DNA of 64,000 bases from Chlorobiota bacterium (GCA_028287785.1 JAQBOZ010000007.1:428994-492993); one strand, 5' to 3'; shown: positions 54,493 through 63,842, counted from the stretch's first letter. Made by a program: numbers and translations. The notes: generated by a model not told the origin, from the sequence alone.

Positions 54493-54727
54493 CACGTGCA
54501 TTCCGTCCGTTCATATTGTAACGTTTAACCGAAGGGCCACGGCTTGAAGTAACGAACGTCCGGCAGGCCCTTGGAATATGGACACTTCATTTCGTGTGCC
54601 AGAATGATGCGCCCGGCAACGGCGCCATCCCCCATCGATGGGGATCGATTCGTCAAAATTTCTGAACTTCGTCCCAGTCGAACCGCTTCGGCGGGCATCT
54701 CATCTCGATTCATTCGCACGATTTCCC

Positions 54728-55906
54728 ATGCAGGACAACCTTCGCGATCTCTTCCTGATCCGCCCCGATGTGGCGTTTCTCAATCATGGCTCGTTCGGCG
54801 CCTGCCCCGCGCCGGTCTTCGAGGAGTACCAGCGGTGGCAGCGCGAGCTGGAATCGCAGCCGGTGGAATTCCTCGGTCGCCGGTTCGCATCGCTCCTCAG
54901 GGATGCGCGCGCTCCGCTCGCCGAGTACCTCAACGCCGACGCCGATGATCTTGTCTACATCACCAACGCCACGGTCGGCGTCAACATCGTCGCCCGCTCG
55001 CTGAAGCTGGGGCCGGGGGATGAGGTGTTGGCAACCAACCACGAGTACGGCGCCTGCGACCGCGCCTGGCGCTTCCTCTGCGGGTTGAGCGGGGCAGCCT
55101 ATCGCCATGCGGAGATCCCGGTTCCGGTGACCACGCACGAGGATCTCGTGGAGAGCCTGTTCGCGCAGGTAGGCCCGGCCACGCGGGTGATCTTCATCAG
55201 CCATATCACCTCGCCAACCGCCCTCACCTTTCCGATCGCGGAAATCTGCCGCCGCGCCCGCGCGCTTGGCCTGATCACGATTGTCGATGGCGCGCACGCG
55301 CCGGGACAGATCCCGCTGGATCTTGCGGCGATCGATCCGGATTTCTATACCGGCAATCTCCACAAGTGGCTCTGCGCGCCGAAAGGCGCCGCGTTCCTCT
55401 ACGCCCGCCGGTCGCTTCAGGAAATGCTGGAACCGCTGGTGGTAAGCTGGGGATGGGACGCCATCATCCCGACATCCTCCCGGTTTATCGATCATCATGA
55501 GTATCAGGGGACCAGCGATCCAAGCCCGTGGCTGGCCGTCCCCGCCGCGATTCGGTTTCAACAGGAGCACGACTGGAACGATGTCCGCCATCGCTGCCAC
55601 GATATCCTCCGCCGCGCCCGCCCGCTGATCGCCGAGGCTCTCGACGCCACATTCCTCTCCCCCGACTCCGACGAGTGGTACGCGCAGATGCTCGCGTTCA
55701 TCCTCCCGGATGATATCGATGCGTTCGAGCTGCGGGAGAGGCTGTATCAGGAGGATCTCGTGGAAATCCCGGCGTTCAACTGGAACGGCCGCCAGACGAT
55801 GCGGATATCGATTCAGGGATATAATTCCTGGGACGATGTGGAGCGCCTGCTGAACGGCATCCGGAGGATCGTGGGGAAACGTGAGGAGCGGGGGGTGATG
55901 GGATAG
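54728..55906 (+). CDS. Class V aminotransferase (isopenicillin-N epimerase-like)
   Basis: A 392-residue PLP enzyme. N-terminal FLNHGSFGACP is the substrate-gating loop common to the group. The PLP pocket has D187 and H190 in TIVDGAHAPGQIP, and the Schiff-base lysine is K213 in GNLHKWLCAPKGAA. N80 in ITNATVGVN and H157-equivalent residues also fit. Relatives include isopenicillin-N epimerase and cysteine desulfurase-like proteins; here no conserved cysteine for desulfurase is in the expected loop, so a racemase/epimerase or lyase function is more probable. Start at 54728 (MQDNLRD) is the first codon of the conserved part. No neighbouring gene indicates the substrate. Confidence 0.88.
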   Translation: MQDNLRDLFLIRPDVAFLNHGSFGACPAPVFEEYQRWQRELESQPVEFLGRRFASLLRDARAPLAEYLNADADDLVYITNATVGVNIVARSLKLGPGDEVLATNHEYGACDRAWRFLCGLSGAAYRHAEIPVPVTTHEDLVESLFAQVGPATRVIFISHITSPTALTFPIAEICRRARALGLITIVDGAHAPGQIPLDLAAIDPDFYTGNLHKWLCAPKGAAFLYARRSLQEMLEPLVVSWGWDAIIPTSSRFIDHHEYQGTSDPSPWLAVPAAIRFQQEHDWNDVRHRCHDILRRARPLIAEALDATFLSPDSDEWYAQMLAFILPDDIDAFELRERLYQEDLVEIPAFNWNGRQTMRISIQGYNSWDDVERLLNGIRRIVGKREERGVMG

Positions 55907-55989
55907 ATGCGGCACGCAACCGGATCGACCGTCACCCCGTATGTGTCGCGCGGTGTTTTTTCTTCTGAATGGAGGCAAGGGGAACTATC

Positions 55990-56565
55990 GTGTTCTTTGA
56001 TGAACTGATGATCGGATATGTTCTCATCGTTGCCATCTCGGGCATCTGCAAGGTGGTTGGCTGGTATTTCATGGTGGCCCCGCTGCTCCGTTTCGGCGGC
56101 CCCGGCGCTTCCCTGATACGGGAATCGAATATTGATTTTGCGGCCATTCGCGACGCGGATCGATTTGACGTGGGGAACGTGAGATTTCGCCTGCTCCCGG
56201 ACCGGCACTGTCTGTTTACCTATTCCCGGACACCCGGATATTACCGAGGCAAAAAAGCATTTCGGTTCAAGGGGAGGATATTCTGGGGAAATGGCGATAT
56301 GCGTGTCAGGGGAAGAATGTACTTCACACCTCTGCTGATACTTCCCTATGCACTGTGGTTTGCATGGATAGGGAGCACCGTTTTCAGCGGAGACAGTAGG
56401 CCACCCATGGTATTGGCCCTGATGTCGATAGCAGTGGTGATAACCCCTTTTATACAGTTTGCGTATGAGTATCGAAATATGAAAAGAGAACTGGTGACGG
56501 TGCTGGATCAGTTTGAAGAATGTATTGCGAATTCCGACCATACATTCCGTGTGAAACAGGAATAA
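55990..56565 (+). CDS. Small membrane protein
   Basis: A 191-residue protein with two hydrophobic N-terminal segments (about 5-24 and 27-40) and two C-terminal segments (about 118-137 and 143-165). GTG start at 55990 has aaggggaa 6-13 bp upstream; an ATG at 55969 lies before that site. The cytoplasmic middle contains YSRTPGYYRGKKAF and RIFWGNGDMRVRGR. No family recognised. It ends 16 bp before a tiny truncated frame and an IS3 remnant, so its 3' neighbourhood is disrupted. Confidence 0.65.
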   Translation: MFFDELMIGYVLIVAISGICKVVGWYFMVAPLLRFGGPGASLIRESNIDFAAIRDADRFDVGNVRFRLLPDRHCLFTYSRTPGYYRGKKAFRFKGRIFWGNGDMRVRGRMYFTPLLILPYALWFAWIGSTVFSGDSRPPMVLALMSIAVVITPFIQFAYEYRNMKRELVTVLDQFEECIANSDHTFRVKQE

Positions 56566-56581
56566 AAGACGGAATGTGATT

Positions 56582-56653
56582 ATGGGAAATATTTCTCCCG
56601 CGCTGCTGGTATTCATCTATATGGGCGTCACGGCCGCCATGGCGATTCGCTAA
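56582..56653 (+). pseudogene. Truncated membrane-protein start
   Basis: A 23-codon frame, MGNISPALLVFIYMGVTAA and further hydrophobic residues, looks like the first transmembrane helix of a membrane protein. It starts 17 bp after the previous gene and stops at the edge of the IS3 remnant, so the original gene was probably cut by the insertion. Very short; could be chance. Confidence 0.35.
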
Positions 56654-57082
56654 CAGTGATGCCGAACACCCGGCACATCGCCGTGATCGAGAACTCCCCG
56701 ATGCTCCGTGATGAACGCCTGTCGCTCGGCCACGCCTACTTCTTCGGGGGCTGCGCAAAGTAGGCGATCGTTTTTTATAATATCGCGCTCCTCAGTTATC
56801 AGCGCCAGTTCCCGGCGCAGGCGTTTGTTCTCCGCCTCCAATGACTCCTGCTCCGGTACCGGCATGCGACGTGTGCTCATCGCCTCGCGTTGCTAGGTGT
56901 GCAACGTGTTGACGTTGATCCCCAAGTCCTTCGCCACTTGGGCAACGCTCTTGCCGCTGCTCACGCTCTGGCGAACGGCCGCATCGCGAAACTCTTGCAT
57001 GTAGATCTTTTGTGCTGCCATGACATACCTCCGCGGGAAAGCTACTCCCGTTGGTCTATGTCTGCTATAACAGGGCAGGTCC
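56650..57082 (-). mobile_element. Decayed IS3-family element (orfA and start of orfB)
   Basis: orfA starts at 57020 (MAAQKIYMQEFRDAAVRQSV), has the HTH-type KSVAQVAKDLGINVNTLHT, then a TAG stop where a Trp is expected (TGG to TAG), and resumes with SLEAENKRLRRELALITEERD, the leucine-zipper region. A run of A residues (about 56780) shifts the frame so that YFAQPPKK lies in another frame. The start of orfB (RQAFITEHRG, then in another frame EFSITAMCRVFGI) is present, after which the element ends. Terminal IR-like sequence (tggacctgccctg) is near 57082. Nonfunctional. Confidence 0.82.
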
Positions 57083-57220
57083 AAAGCTATCATTATACAA
57101 CAACCCTCTCGGTAATAGCTCTCAGGTTACATTATTTGTGTGGCAATTCGATCCTGATTGCGCTACGTATCTCCCTTGTATGCCTACCCATTAGTCCTTA
57201 GTTTAGGAGAAATGCCTAAT

Positions 57221-57760
57221 TTAATGTCTCGCGTCGGGGAATGGGAGAAAATCCCCCACCTTTAGGCGGAGACTTCAGTTCGACACCGCATGAGCGGCTG
57301 GCTGGGTAACTTGCTGTATGCAGAAGTACCGCAGACCAGTGCTCGTCGGTCCGAATGCCGAACGCGCTCGCGAGATCATCCGCCAGATCTGCTAGCAACA
57401 CGATATCGAGATTATCAAAGGGCACGTTGGCAAGGATCACGTTCACCTGTTCGTGTCGATCCCGCCTCATGTATGGGTCAGCGACGCAATGCAGGCGATC
57501 AAAGGGAAGAGTTCCTAGAAGATGCTCTCAGAGTTCAAATGCCTGTCGAAGCAGTTCTGGGGCCGACACTTCTGGGCTCGCGGATACTTCGCAGCAAGCT
57601 CTGGGAATGTGACCGATGAAGTCATCATCGAGTATATCAACAATTAGGAGCAGGCCAGCGATGACGGTGACTTCACGATTACAGACTCCTGAGATCAACG
57701 CCCGTCTTCATCTGAAGACGTTCATCAAACCCACCGACTTTAGCCGGTGGCAGTTTAGTT
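57221..57760 (+). mobile_element. Decayed IS200/IS605-type element (tnpA remnant)
   Basis: A frame from 57318 encodes KYRRPVLVGPNAERAREI, the HUH motif HVHLFVSIPP, DAMQAIKGKSS, FWGRHFWARGYFAASSG and VTDEVIIEYINN, all of the Y1 transposase TnpA. It has TAG codons at 57393, 57516 and 57645, and its N-terminal part before KYRR is unreadable. Hairpins typical of IS200 ends are seen near 57250 (ccccacctttaggcgg-like) and at 57730-57755 (ccaccgactttagccggtgg). No tnpB is linked. Immobile remnant. Confidence 0.85.
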
Positions 57761-58322
57761 CATTGTCTCAGTCGGCTTCGGTAATTTGAGGTATGGGTTA
57801 CCAGCTCTATCCAAGCGATCAGAATAACTTACAAAGCTGATCCCTCGGCCCAAAACATGTGGACGACCTCGATCGATCGATATGCGATTCGTGTTGGAGT
57901 AGGTGCGCCACCAATTCAGCCGAGTAGGTGAGATTTGGGTTGCCGGCGATTACTCCGGTGCTCCGGTCGAGTAGGCGCGATCATTACGACGCTAGCGGCA
58001 GGTACAACTAGAGATTGTCAAGGAACACGATGATGGCAAAGGTCCTATCGTTTTGTCGCGACGCTGGGTTGTTGAGCAGATATTTGTATGGTTGGGTTTG
58101 CACCGTCGATTGATTAAGGATTACGAAGCGTTTATGCAAACGAGTGAGATAGTTATGTATATCGTCATGATTAAATTTATACTTGTTCAACTTGAATAAA
58201 GACTTTAACTCCCTCCAAGTAAACTTTGAACAGTGTTCTGCCGGCCGAAAGAATTATCCGGTTGAACTGATGCTGTCGCCGATACAGTAACACTTTTTCA
58301 AGTAACCGTGCCATTATCTTTT
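57761..58322. other. Lower-GC spacer without a recognised gene
   Basis: About 560 bp with visibly more A/T than neighbouring regions. Minus-strand frames (for example near 58008-58190) are short and lack a ribosome binding site. Promoter of the following lipoprotein gene is presumably in the last 120 bp. May be part of the transferred segment. Confidence 0.4.
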
Positions 58323-59681
58323 ATGTATTCCACACATACTATTATTTCTCGTGTCCTTCTGCTCGTTTTGATGAGCCTTGCTGTGCCGGCCTGTGACAGT
58401 TCGGACCGGATACGCCCGATTGATATGTTTTCCATCTCGGGAAAGATCACTAGCAGCGCGGTTGGCGTTGCGAATATCGTTGTATCCGCCGGTACACGAC
58501 AGGAAATCACAGATGTAAACGGGAACTATAAGTTCACCGATCTACCAAGTGGTAGATACACCATCAGACCCACTGAGAGTGATCTGGAATTCACCCCAGA
58601 CACCCTCGAGGTAACGCTCAATGGCTATAATGTGAAGGATCAGGATTTCATCGCCTATAAACGGGGATCGAGATTGTTCAGCGTTTCTGGAAAGATTACG
58701 GGGGATGGCATTGATGTATCGGATATCATCGTGACTGATGGCATTCATTTTGACACGACCGATAAATTGGGCTACTACGGTTTTTCTGGATTGCCAAAGG
58801 GGATGTATACGATCAAACTGAAGCGGAGCGATCTAAAATTCACCCCGGATAGCATTCCGGCTTCCATTGTTGATCGTGAGCTGACCAATAGAGATTTTAC
58901 TGCACACTCCATTTTCGAAATGGTGAACATTAGTGGGGGGACGTACGTGATGGGTTCTGATAATAATGCAACTAATGAAAAACCCGCCCACTCTGTTACA
59001 GTAAGCTCATTTCAGATAGGAAAATATGAATTGACCCAGCTTCAGTGGTATCGTATCATGGGGACAAAACCGAGTACGTTTCATAACGACAACAATCCTA
59101 TTGAGAATGTATCATGGTATGACGCAGTAACGTTCTGCAACAAATTATCAAAAATGCAGGGGCTTCGGCCAAGCTATGTTATCGACAAATACAATACTAC
59201 GTGCGACTTCACGGCTGACGGTTATCGGCTGCCGACTGAAGCCGAATGGGAATACGCATGTCGCGCAGGGACAACAACGGATCGATACTCAGGGAATGTA
59301 TCAAGATCCACTGGTACTTATTTTAAAGAGCCGAACCTTGATACTATCGCTTGGTATCGTGATCATGATCCAACAACATCAAAGGATTCCGCGCATCCCG
59401 TGGGTCTGAAATCACCAAATACATTCGGTTTGTATGATATGATGGGTAATGTTACTGAATGGTGCTGGGATTACTGGAGTGCTAACAACAGCTCTCCATA
59501 TGCTGTATCCGCATCTCCGCAGATCAATCCGAGAGGCCCTTCTACTGCAGATAATCATGCTCTCCGTGGAGGATCTTGGTTCGATATGCCTAAAGAGGTG
59601 CGCTCGGCATTTCATCGCCAATACGATCCAGCTGTAACATTCAGTGGCGTTGGATTTCGCATTAGCAGATCGCTGCCGTAA
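58323..59681 (+). CDS. Lipoprotein with two carboxypeptidase-regulatory-like domains and FGE-sulfatase domain
   Basis: A 452-residue lipoprotein with lipobox LAVPAC (start at 58323 chosen over a GTG at 58308). Two Ig-like units (about 38-120 and 122-205) each have SGKITxxxxxVxxIxVxxG and GxYxxxxLPxGxYTI. Residues about 210-452 form the formylglycine-generating-enzyme fold: MVNISGGTYVMGSD, YELTQLQWYRIM, NPIENVSWYDAVTFCN, YRLPTEAEWEYACRAG, YDMMGNVTEWCWDYW, ALRGGSWFD, FRISRS. Catalytic Cys pairs of true FGE are not all present, so it may be noncatalytic or a surface-binding homologue. Codon use is AT-richer than the flanks and IS remnants lie upstream, so horizontal transfer is likely. Confidence 0.85.
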   Translation: MYSTHTIISRVLLLVLMSLAVPACDSSDRIRPIDMFSISGKITSSAVGVANIVVSAGTRQEITDVNGNYKFTDLPSGRYTIRPTESDLEFTPDTLEVTLNGYNVKDQDFIAYKRGSRLFSVSGKITGDGIDVSDIIVTDGIHFDTTDKLGYYGFSGLPKGMYTIKLKRSDLKFTPDSIPASIVDRELTNRDFTAHSIFEMVNISGGTYVMGSDNNATNEKPAHSVTVSSFQIGKYELTQLQWYRIMGTKPSTFHNDNNPIENVSWYDAVTFCNKLSKMQGLRPSYVIDKYNTTCDFTADGYRLPTEAEWEYACRAGTTTDRYSGNVSRSTGTYFKEPNLDTIAWYRDHDPTTSKDSAHPVGLKSPNTFGLYDMMGNVTEWCWDYWSANNSSPYAVSASPQINPRGPSTADNHALRGGSWFDMPKEVRSAFHRQYDPAVTFSGVGFRISRSLP

Positions 59682-59685
59682 ACAT

Positions 59686-61665
59686 CTAGTACGCCAGCAA
59701 CCTCTCTATCTTCTCCCGTAGTTTTCGTTTCGGCAGGAAGAGATGTTCCAGTGGCCCGGCGAACGGCACCGGCATGTCGAGCGAGCCAAGCCGCATCACC
59801 GGGGCGTCCAGATCGCCGAAGCATTCCTCGCCGATCGCCGCGGCTATCTCCCCGCCGAAACCACCCGTCAGCGTATCCTCGTGAAGAATCAGGCAGCGCC
59901 CCGTCTTCCGCACCGATGCGTAGACGGTCGCCCTGTCCCACGGCAGCAGCGTCCGCAGATCGATGATCTCGATCCCCGCGTCCGGCATCTCCCCGGCCAT
60001 CGCCAGCGCCCAGCCGACCCCGGCGCCGTAGGTGACCAGCGTCATCCCCTCGCCGGGGCGGACGATCCGCGCCACGCCGAACGGGAGATTATAGTATCCA
60101 TCGGGAACGGTCCCCTTGACGCTCCGGTAGAGCCCCTTGTGCTCGAAGAAGAGGACCGGGTTCGGATCGATAAGCGATGTGGTCAGCAGCCCCTTGGCAT
60201 CGAACGGGCTGGCCGGATACGCCACCTTCAGGCCGGGGACATGAGTAAACCATGCCTCGTTGCTCTGCGAATGAAACGGCCCCGCGCCGATTCCCGCGCC
60301 GGTCGGCATCCTGACCGTGACATTCACGCTGGCCCCCCAGCGATAATGCGTCTTCGCCAGGTTGTTCACGATCTGGTTGAATCCACAGGAGACGAAATCG
60401 GCAAACTGCATCTCCACCATCGATGCCCTTCCCCGCAGCGAAAGCCCGAGCGATGCCCCGAGGATCGCCGACTCGCAGAGCGGCGTGTTCCGCACCCGTC
60501 CCCGGCCGAACTCCTCCACGAATCCCTCGGTCACCTTGAAGACGCCGCCGTACTCCGCGATATCCTGCCCCATCAGCACCAGCCGCTCATCCCGCCGCAT
60601 TCCCTGGCGCAGCGCGTCGCCGATCGCGTCCACCATCCGTCGCTCGGAGCTGGCGGCATCGTCAGGCTCCGCCAGTTCCATTGCCGCCGGCGCGTAGAGA
60701 TCCTCCAGCTCATCGTGCTCGCTGGCGACGATCTCCGGCTCGTTCAGCATCGCCTGGACGCCCCCCTCGATGGCGCGCAGATGCCGGGCTCGCAGCTCGT
60801 CGATGATCCGCGGCGTCAGAATGCCGGACTCCAGGAGGAACCGCTCGTAGTTCGCCAGGGGATCGAGCCGTCCCCATTCCTCGAAGAGAGTCGGCGGCAC
60901 GTATGCGGTCCCCGATGCCTCCTCATGCCCGCGCATCCTGAACGTCATCGCCTCGATCAGCACCGGCCGCCGGTCGATCCGCATCGAATCCGCCACCTGC
61001 CTGATGGTGTCGTGAACCTCCAGGATGTTGTTGCCGTCGATCCTGATCCCCTCGATGCCGTAGCCGGCCGCCTTATCCACGAACCGCGCGCAGGCGAACT
61101 GGTCGCGGTTTGGCGTGGAGAGCCCGTAGCCGTTGTTTTCCACCAGGAAGATCACCGGGAGGTTCCAGACGGCCGCCACGTTCAGCGACTCGTGGAAATC
61201 CCCCTCGCTGGCGCCGCCATCGCCGGAGAAGACCAGGGAGATCGTATCGTCACCATCCAGATTGCTCGCCAGCGCAATGCCGTCGGCCACGCCGAGCATC
61301 GAGCCGAGATGGGAGATCATGCCGATGATCCTGTACTCCTCGGTGCCGAAATGGAACGATCGGTCGCGACCTTTCGTGAAGCCCGCGCGCTTCCCCTGCC
61401 ATTGCAGGAACAGCCTTTCGAGCGGGATATCGCGCGATGTAAAGACGCCCAGGTTGCGGTGGAGCGGGAGGATGTAATCGGCGGGTTTCAGCGCCATCGT
61501 GGCGCCGACCGCGATCGCCTCCTGGCCGATGCCGGAGAACCATTTGCTGATCTTCCCCTGCCGCAGCAGCAGGAGCATCCGCTCCTCGATAAGCCGGGGG
61601 AGCAACAACCCGCTGTACAGAGCGATAAGCGATGCGTCGTTGTGATTCTTCCGATCGAATTGCAT
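59686..61665 (-). CDS. 2-oxoacid dehydrogenase E1, alpha-beta fused
   Basis: A 659-residue thiamine-diphosphate enzyme that decarboxylates a 2-oxoacid and reductively acylates lipoyl-E2. Residues 1 to about 320 are the alpha part: GDG (148-150) in FSGDGGASEGDFHES, with NN at 177-178, the TPP/Mg motif, and the FHFGTEEYRIIGMISH region near the phosphorylation-loop position. Residues about 335-659 are the beta part: GQDIAEYGGVFKVTEG, PLCESAILGASLGLSLRG, VRMPTGAGIGAGPFHSQ, and LRTLLPWD and a C-terminal LPKRKLREKI. The fused arrangement is common in Bacteroidota (branched-chain-type or pyruvate-type). Start at 61665 is the first Met of the conserved region. E2/E3 are not adjacent. Confidence 0.92.
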   Translation of the reverse strand: MQFDRKNHNDASLIALYSGLLLPRLIEERMLLLLRQGKISKWFSGIGQEAIAVGATMALKPADYILPLHRNLGVFTSRDIPLERLFLQWQGKRAGFTKGRDRSFHFGTEEYRIIGMISHLGSMLGVADGIALASNLDGDDTISLVFSGDGGASEGDFHESLNVAAVWNLPVIFLVENNGYGLSTPNRDQFACARFVDKAAGYGIEGIRIDGNNILEVHDTIRQVADSMRIDRRPVLIEAMTFRMRGHEEASGTAYVPPTLFEEWGRLDPLANYERFLLESGILTPRIIDELRARHLRAIEGGVQAMLNEPEIVASEHDELEDLYAPAAMELAEPDDAASSERRMVDAIGDALRQGMRRDERLVLMGQDIAEYGGVFKVTEGFVEEFGRGRVRNTPLCESAILGASLGLSLRGRASMVEMQFADFVSCGFNQIVNNLAKTHYRWGASVNVTVRMPTGAGIGAGPFHSQSNEAWFTHVPGLKVAYPASPFDAKGLLTTSLIDPNPVLFFEHKGLYRSVKGTVPDGYYNLPFGVARIVRPGEGMTLVTYGAGVGWALAMAGEMPDAGIEIIDLRTLLPWDRATVYASVRKTGRCLILHEDTLTGGFGGEIAAAIGEECFGDLDAPVMRLGSLDMPVPFAGPLEHLFLPKRKLREKIERLLAY

Positions 61666-61808
61666 GCTGCGGCGACCATGGAATGATAAACATCTGAGGC
61701 GGCGCGGCGCACTGGAGAGCGCCCGGACGCCCGGTGACGGCAAGTTACTGCCGGCGCGCTCTTCTCCGCACGATAAATCAGGCCACGCGCGCGGGAAATC
61801 GACCCACG

Positions 61809-61840
61809 AAAAAGCCCCGCCGGAATCATCCTGCGGGGCT
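61809..61840 (-). terminator. Terminator after the first thioredoxin
   Basis: Stem agccccgc / gcggggct with a 12-base loop followed on the minus strand by five T residues, 28 bp after the stop of the thioredoxin gene. Confidence 0.85.
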
Positions 61841-61867
61841 GCTCTCCGTGCCGCGGAGATCGGGGCG

Positions 61868-62200
61868 TTATGCCTCGGCGAACTGGCTGTTGAGCGTATC
61901 CACGAGCTGCCGCTTGGAGGGGGCGCCCACCATCTGCTGCACCACTTTCCCATCCTTGAAGATCAGGAGCGTGGGGGCAGAGCGGACACCATAGTTCACA
62001 GCGATGTCCGGGCTGGCATCCATGTCCACCTTCCCGACCTTGGCGCGTCCCTCGAACCCGATCGCAAGCTCCTCCATGATGGGATCGAGCGCGCGGCACG
62101 GCCCGCACCAGACGGCCCAGAAATCGACGAGCACGGGGATATCGGATTCGAGAACTTCCTGCATGAAGTTCGCGTCGGTCAACTCTATTGCCTTGCCCAT
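61868..62200 (-). CDS. trxA: Thioredoxin (copy 1)
   Basis: A 110-residue thioredoxin. Active site is WCGPC at 31-35 within VLVDFWAVWCGPCRALDP; P-type cis-proline is in RSAPTLLIFKDG (about P79), and the C-terminal Gly motif VGAPSK. It is a cytoplasmic dithiol-disulfide reductase for many substrates. It has its own terminator and lies 180 bp from a second thioredoxin gene in the same orientation. The two share about 60% of residues by eye, so they are probably a tandem duplication that has diverged. Confidence 0.96.
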   Translation of the reverse strand: MGKAIELTDANFMQEVLESDIPVLVDFWAVWCGPCRALDPIMEELAIGFEGRAKVGKVDMDASPDIAVNYGVRSAPTLLIFKDGKVVQQMVGAPSKRQLVDTLNSQFAEA

Positions 62201-62310
62201 GGGATACTCCTTTCGGGTTGGATTATTGGTATCGGGTAGATCGATCCCCGCGGGATCGGGTTCTCCGCGCGGCTCCGATGCCGGCGCGGAACATGGGCCG
62301 CAAGTTACTG

Positions 62311-62343
62311 AAAAGCCCCGACGGAAATTAACTCCGCCGGGGC
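62311..62343 (-). terminator. Terminator after the second thioredoxin
   Basis: On the minus strand, ccccggcggag pairs imperfectly with ccgtcgggg and is followed by cttttc. It is 36 bp beyond the stop of the 62380 gene. Confidence 0.78.
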
Positions 62344-62379
62344 CACGATTATTCTGAGCCCAGCCGATTCAAGAGGCGA

Positions 62380-62703
62380 TTACGCCGTCACAAGCTGGGT
62401 GTTGAGCGCATCGGTAAGCTGCTGCTTCGGCACCACGCCCACGAACTGCTGCGCCACATGGCCGTCCTTGAAGATCAGGAGGGTCGGGATGGAGCGGATG
62501 CCGTACTGCGCGGCGATTGCCTGATTGTTATCGACATCGACCTTGCCCACCTTGGCTTTCCCGGCGTATTCGACGGCGATCTCCTCCACGGTTGGAGCGA
62601 TCGCGCGGCATGGTCCGCACCAGACGGCCCAGAAATCAACGAGTACGGGGATATCGGACTCGAGGACTTCGGCCGCAAAATTCGCATCGGTAATCTCAAT
62701 CAT
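62380..62703 (-). CDS. trxA: Thioredoxin (copy 2)
   Basis: A 107-residue thioredoxin with WCGPC at 28-32 in FWAVWCGPCRAIAPTV, DVDNNQAIAAQYGIRSIPTLLIFKDG (cis-Pro) and VGVVPKQQL. It differs from copy 1 mainly in surface residues and lacks the three extra N-terminal residues of copy 1. Each copy has its own terminator, so they can be expressed independently. Which is the main trxA cannot be told. Confidence 0.96.
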   Translation of the reverse strand: MIEITDANFAAEVLESDIPVLVDFWAVWCGPCRAIAPTVEEIAVEYAGKAKVGKVDVDNNQAIAAQYGIRSIPTLLIFKDGHVAQQFVGVVPKQQLTDALNTQLVTA

Positions 62704-62927
62704 TGCTCGGGAACTCCTGTCTGGTTGTATAAATGTTGTTTGGTACGCGGGCTGCCGCCCCGGCCCGGCGCTCCGTCCGGATGAACACGTCGGAGAGCTG
62801 CCGAATGGCCGTCTGTCATCGTATCAGCGGTCAACCGTCGCGCGCGCGCGACGCCTGATGCCTGCCACGTCCGGGAACTCCCGGCCATGTCCGATCGGCA
62901 AACCCAGGCCCATCCCGTCATAAATGT

Positions 62928-63692
62928 TCAGAGAACATATCCGCCATTGACGTTGAGGACCTCGCCGGTAATATACGAAGCCTGCCTGGAGGCGAGGAAG
63001 ACGATCGCCGCCGCGATTTCATCAGGTTCTCCAGGACGCCCGAGCGGGATTGTTTGTTGTATCGCCTTTCGTGTCGAATTGTCCGCCAGCGCGGCGGCGG
63101 TCATCTCCGTGCGGACCCATCCCGGCGCCACGCAGTTGACCGTGATGCCGAGCGGCGCCAGCTCCACCGCGAGCGATTTCGTCATCGCGATCAATCCCCC
63201 CTTCGATGCCGCGTAATGCGAATGGAAGGACTCGCCGCGGATGCCGGAGGTGGAGGAGATGAAGATGATCCGTTTCGGCGCCGTGGATTCGCCGAGCGTC
63301 ATCAGCCGGAGCGCCTCGTTCGCCACGATGAACGAGCCGGTAAGGTTGGTGTTGATCGTTTCCCGCCAATCGGCCAGCGACATCTTTCCAAGCTCGCCAC
63401 GCTGCCAGATCGCCGCGTTCAGCACCAGCAGGTCCAGCCCTCCCCACGACTCCTCGACCCGCTTCATCATCGTTCCCACCGATCGCTCCTGCGTGATATC
63501 GGCCTTCAATACCATATGCTCGAAATGCCGGTCGCCAAGCTCCCGGCCGAACTGTTCCGCCGAATCGGCGTTCGTTCTATAGTTGACCGCGATACGCGCG
63601 CCGGACGATGCCAGCGCCAGGGAGATGGCTCTGCCTATCCCTCTGGTTCCGCCCGTTATCAGCGCGCGAACCCCGCTGAGATCCAAAACCAT
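62928..63692 (-). CDS. FabG-like short-chain dehydrogenase/reductase
   Basis: A 254-residue classical SDR. Cofactor loop TGGTRGIG (about 13-20), DIT motif, LNAAIWQRGELG (NAG-like), catalytic SSTSGIRGESFHSHYAASKGG (Ser, Tyr and Lys of YxxxK), then GWVRTEMT and a C-terminal YITGEVLNVNGGYVL, typical of FabG/beta-ketoacyl-ACP reductases. Start at 63692 is the first Met before the conserved strand. It is not in a fab operon, so a role in fatty acid synthesis is not certain; polyketide, hydroxyalkanoate or sugar-alcohol reduction is also possible. Confidence 0.88.
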   Translation of the reverse strand: MVLDLSGVRALITGGTRGIGRAISLALASSGARIAVNYRTNADSAEQFGRELGDRHFEHMVLKADITQERSVGTMMKRVEESWGGLDLLVLNAAIWQRGELGKMSLADWRETINTNLTGSFIVANEALRLMTLGESTAPKRIIFISSTSGIRGESFHSHYAASKGGLIAMTKSLAVELAPLGITVNCVAPGWVRTEMTAAALADNSTRKAIQQTIPLGRPGEPDEIAAAIVFLASRQASYITGEVLNVNGGYVL

Positions 63693-63842
63693 AATGTCTA
63701 CGCTCTCTATTGATGAGGTACGTGAAATGTCACGGAGATACACCTACCCCGGCGGTGATGGCCGGAGAGGGGCGCGCCGGCAGGGGGATGTTCAATTTGC
63801 ATCCGGATCGGGGGAGTTCCAAGTCATCCGTGCCGCAGTTCC

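Noticed and set aside
56650..57760. UAG recoding in this organism
   Set aside because: Normal genes here use TAG as a real stop (for example the ferredoxin and GNAT genes), and the IS remnants also carry frameshifts, so simple decay is enough.
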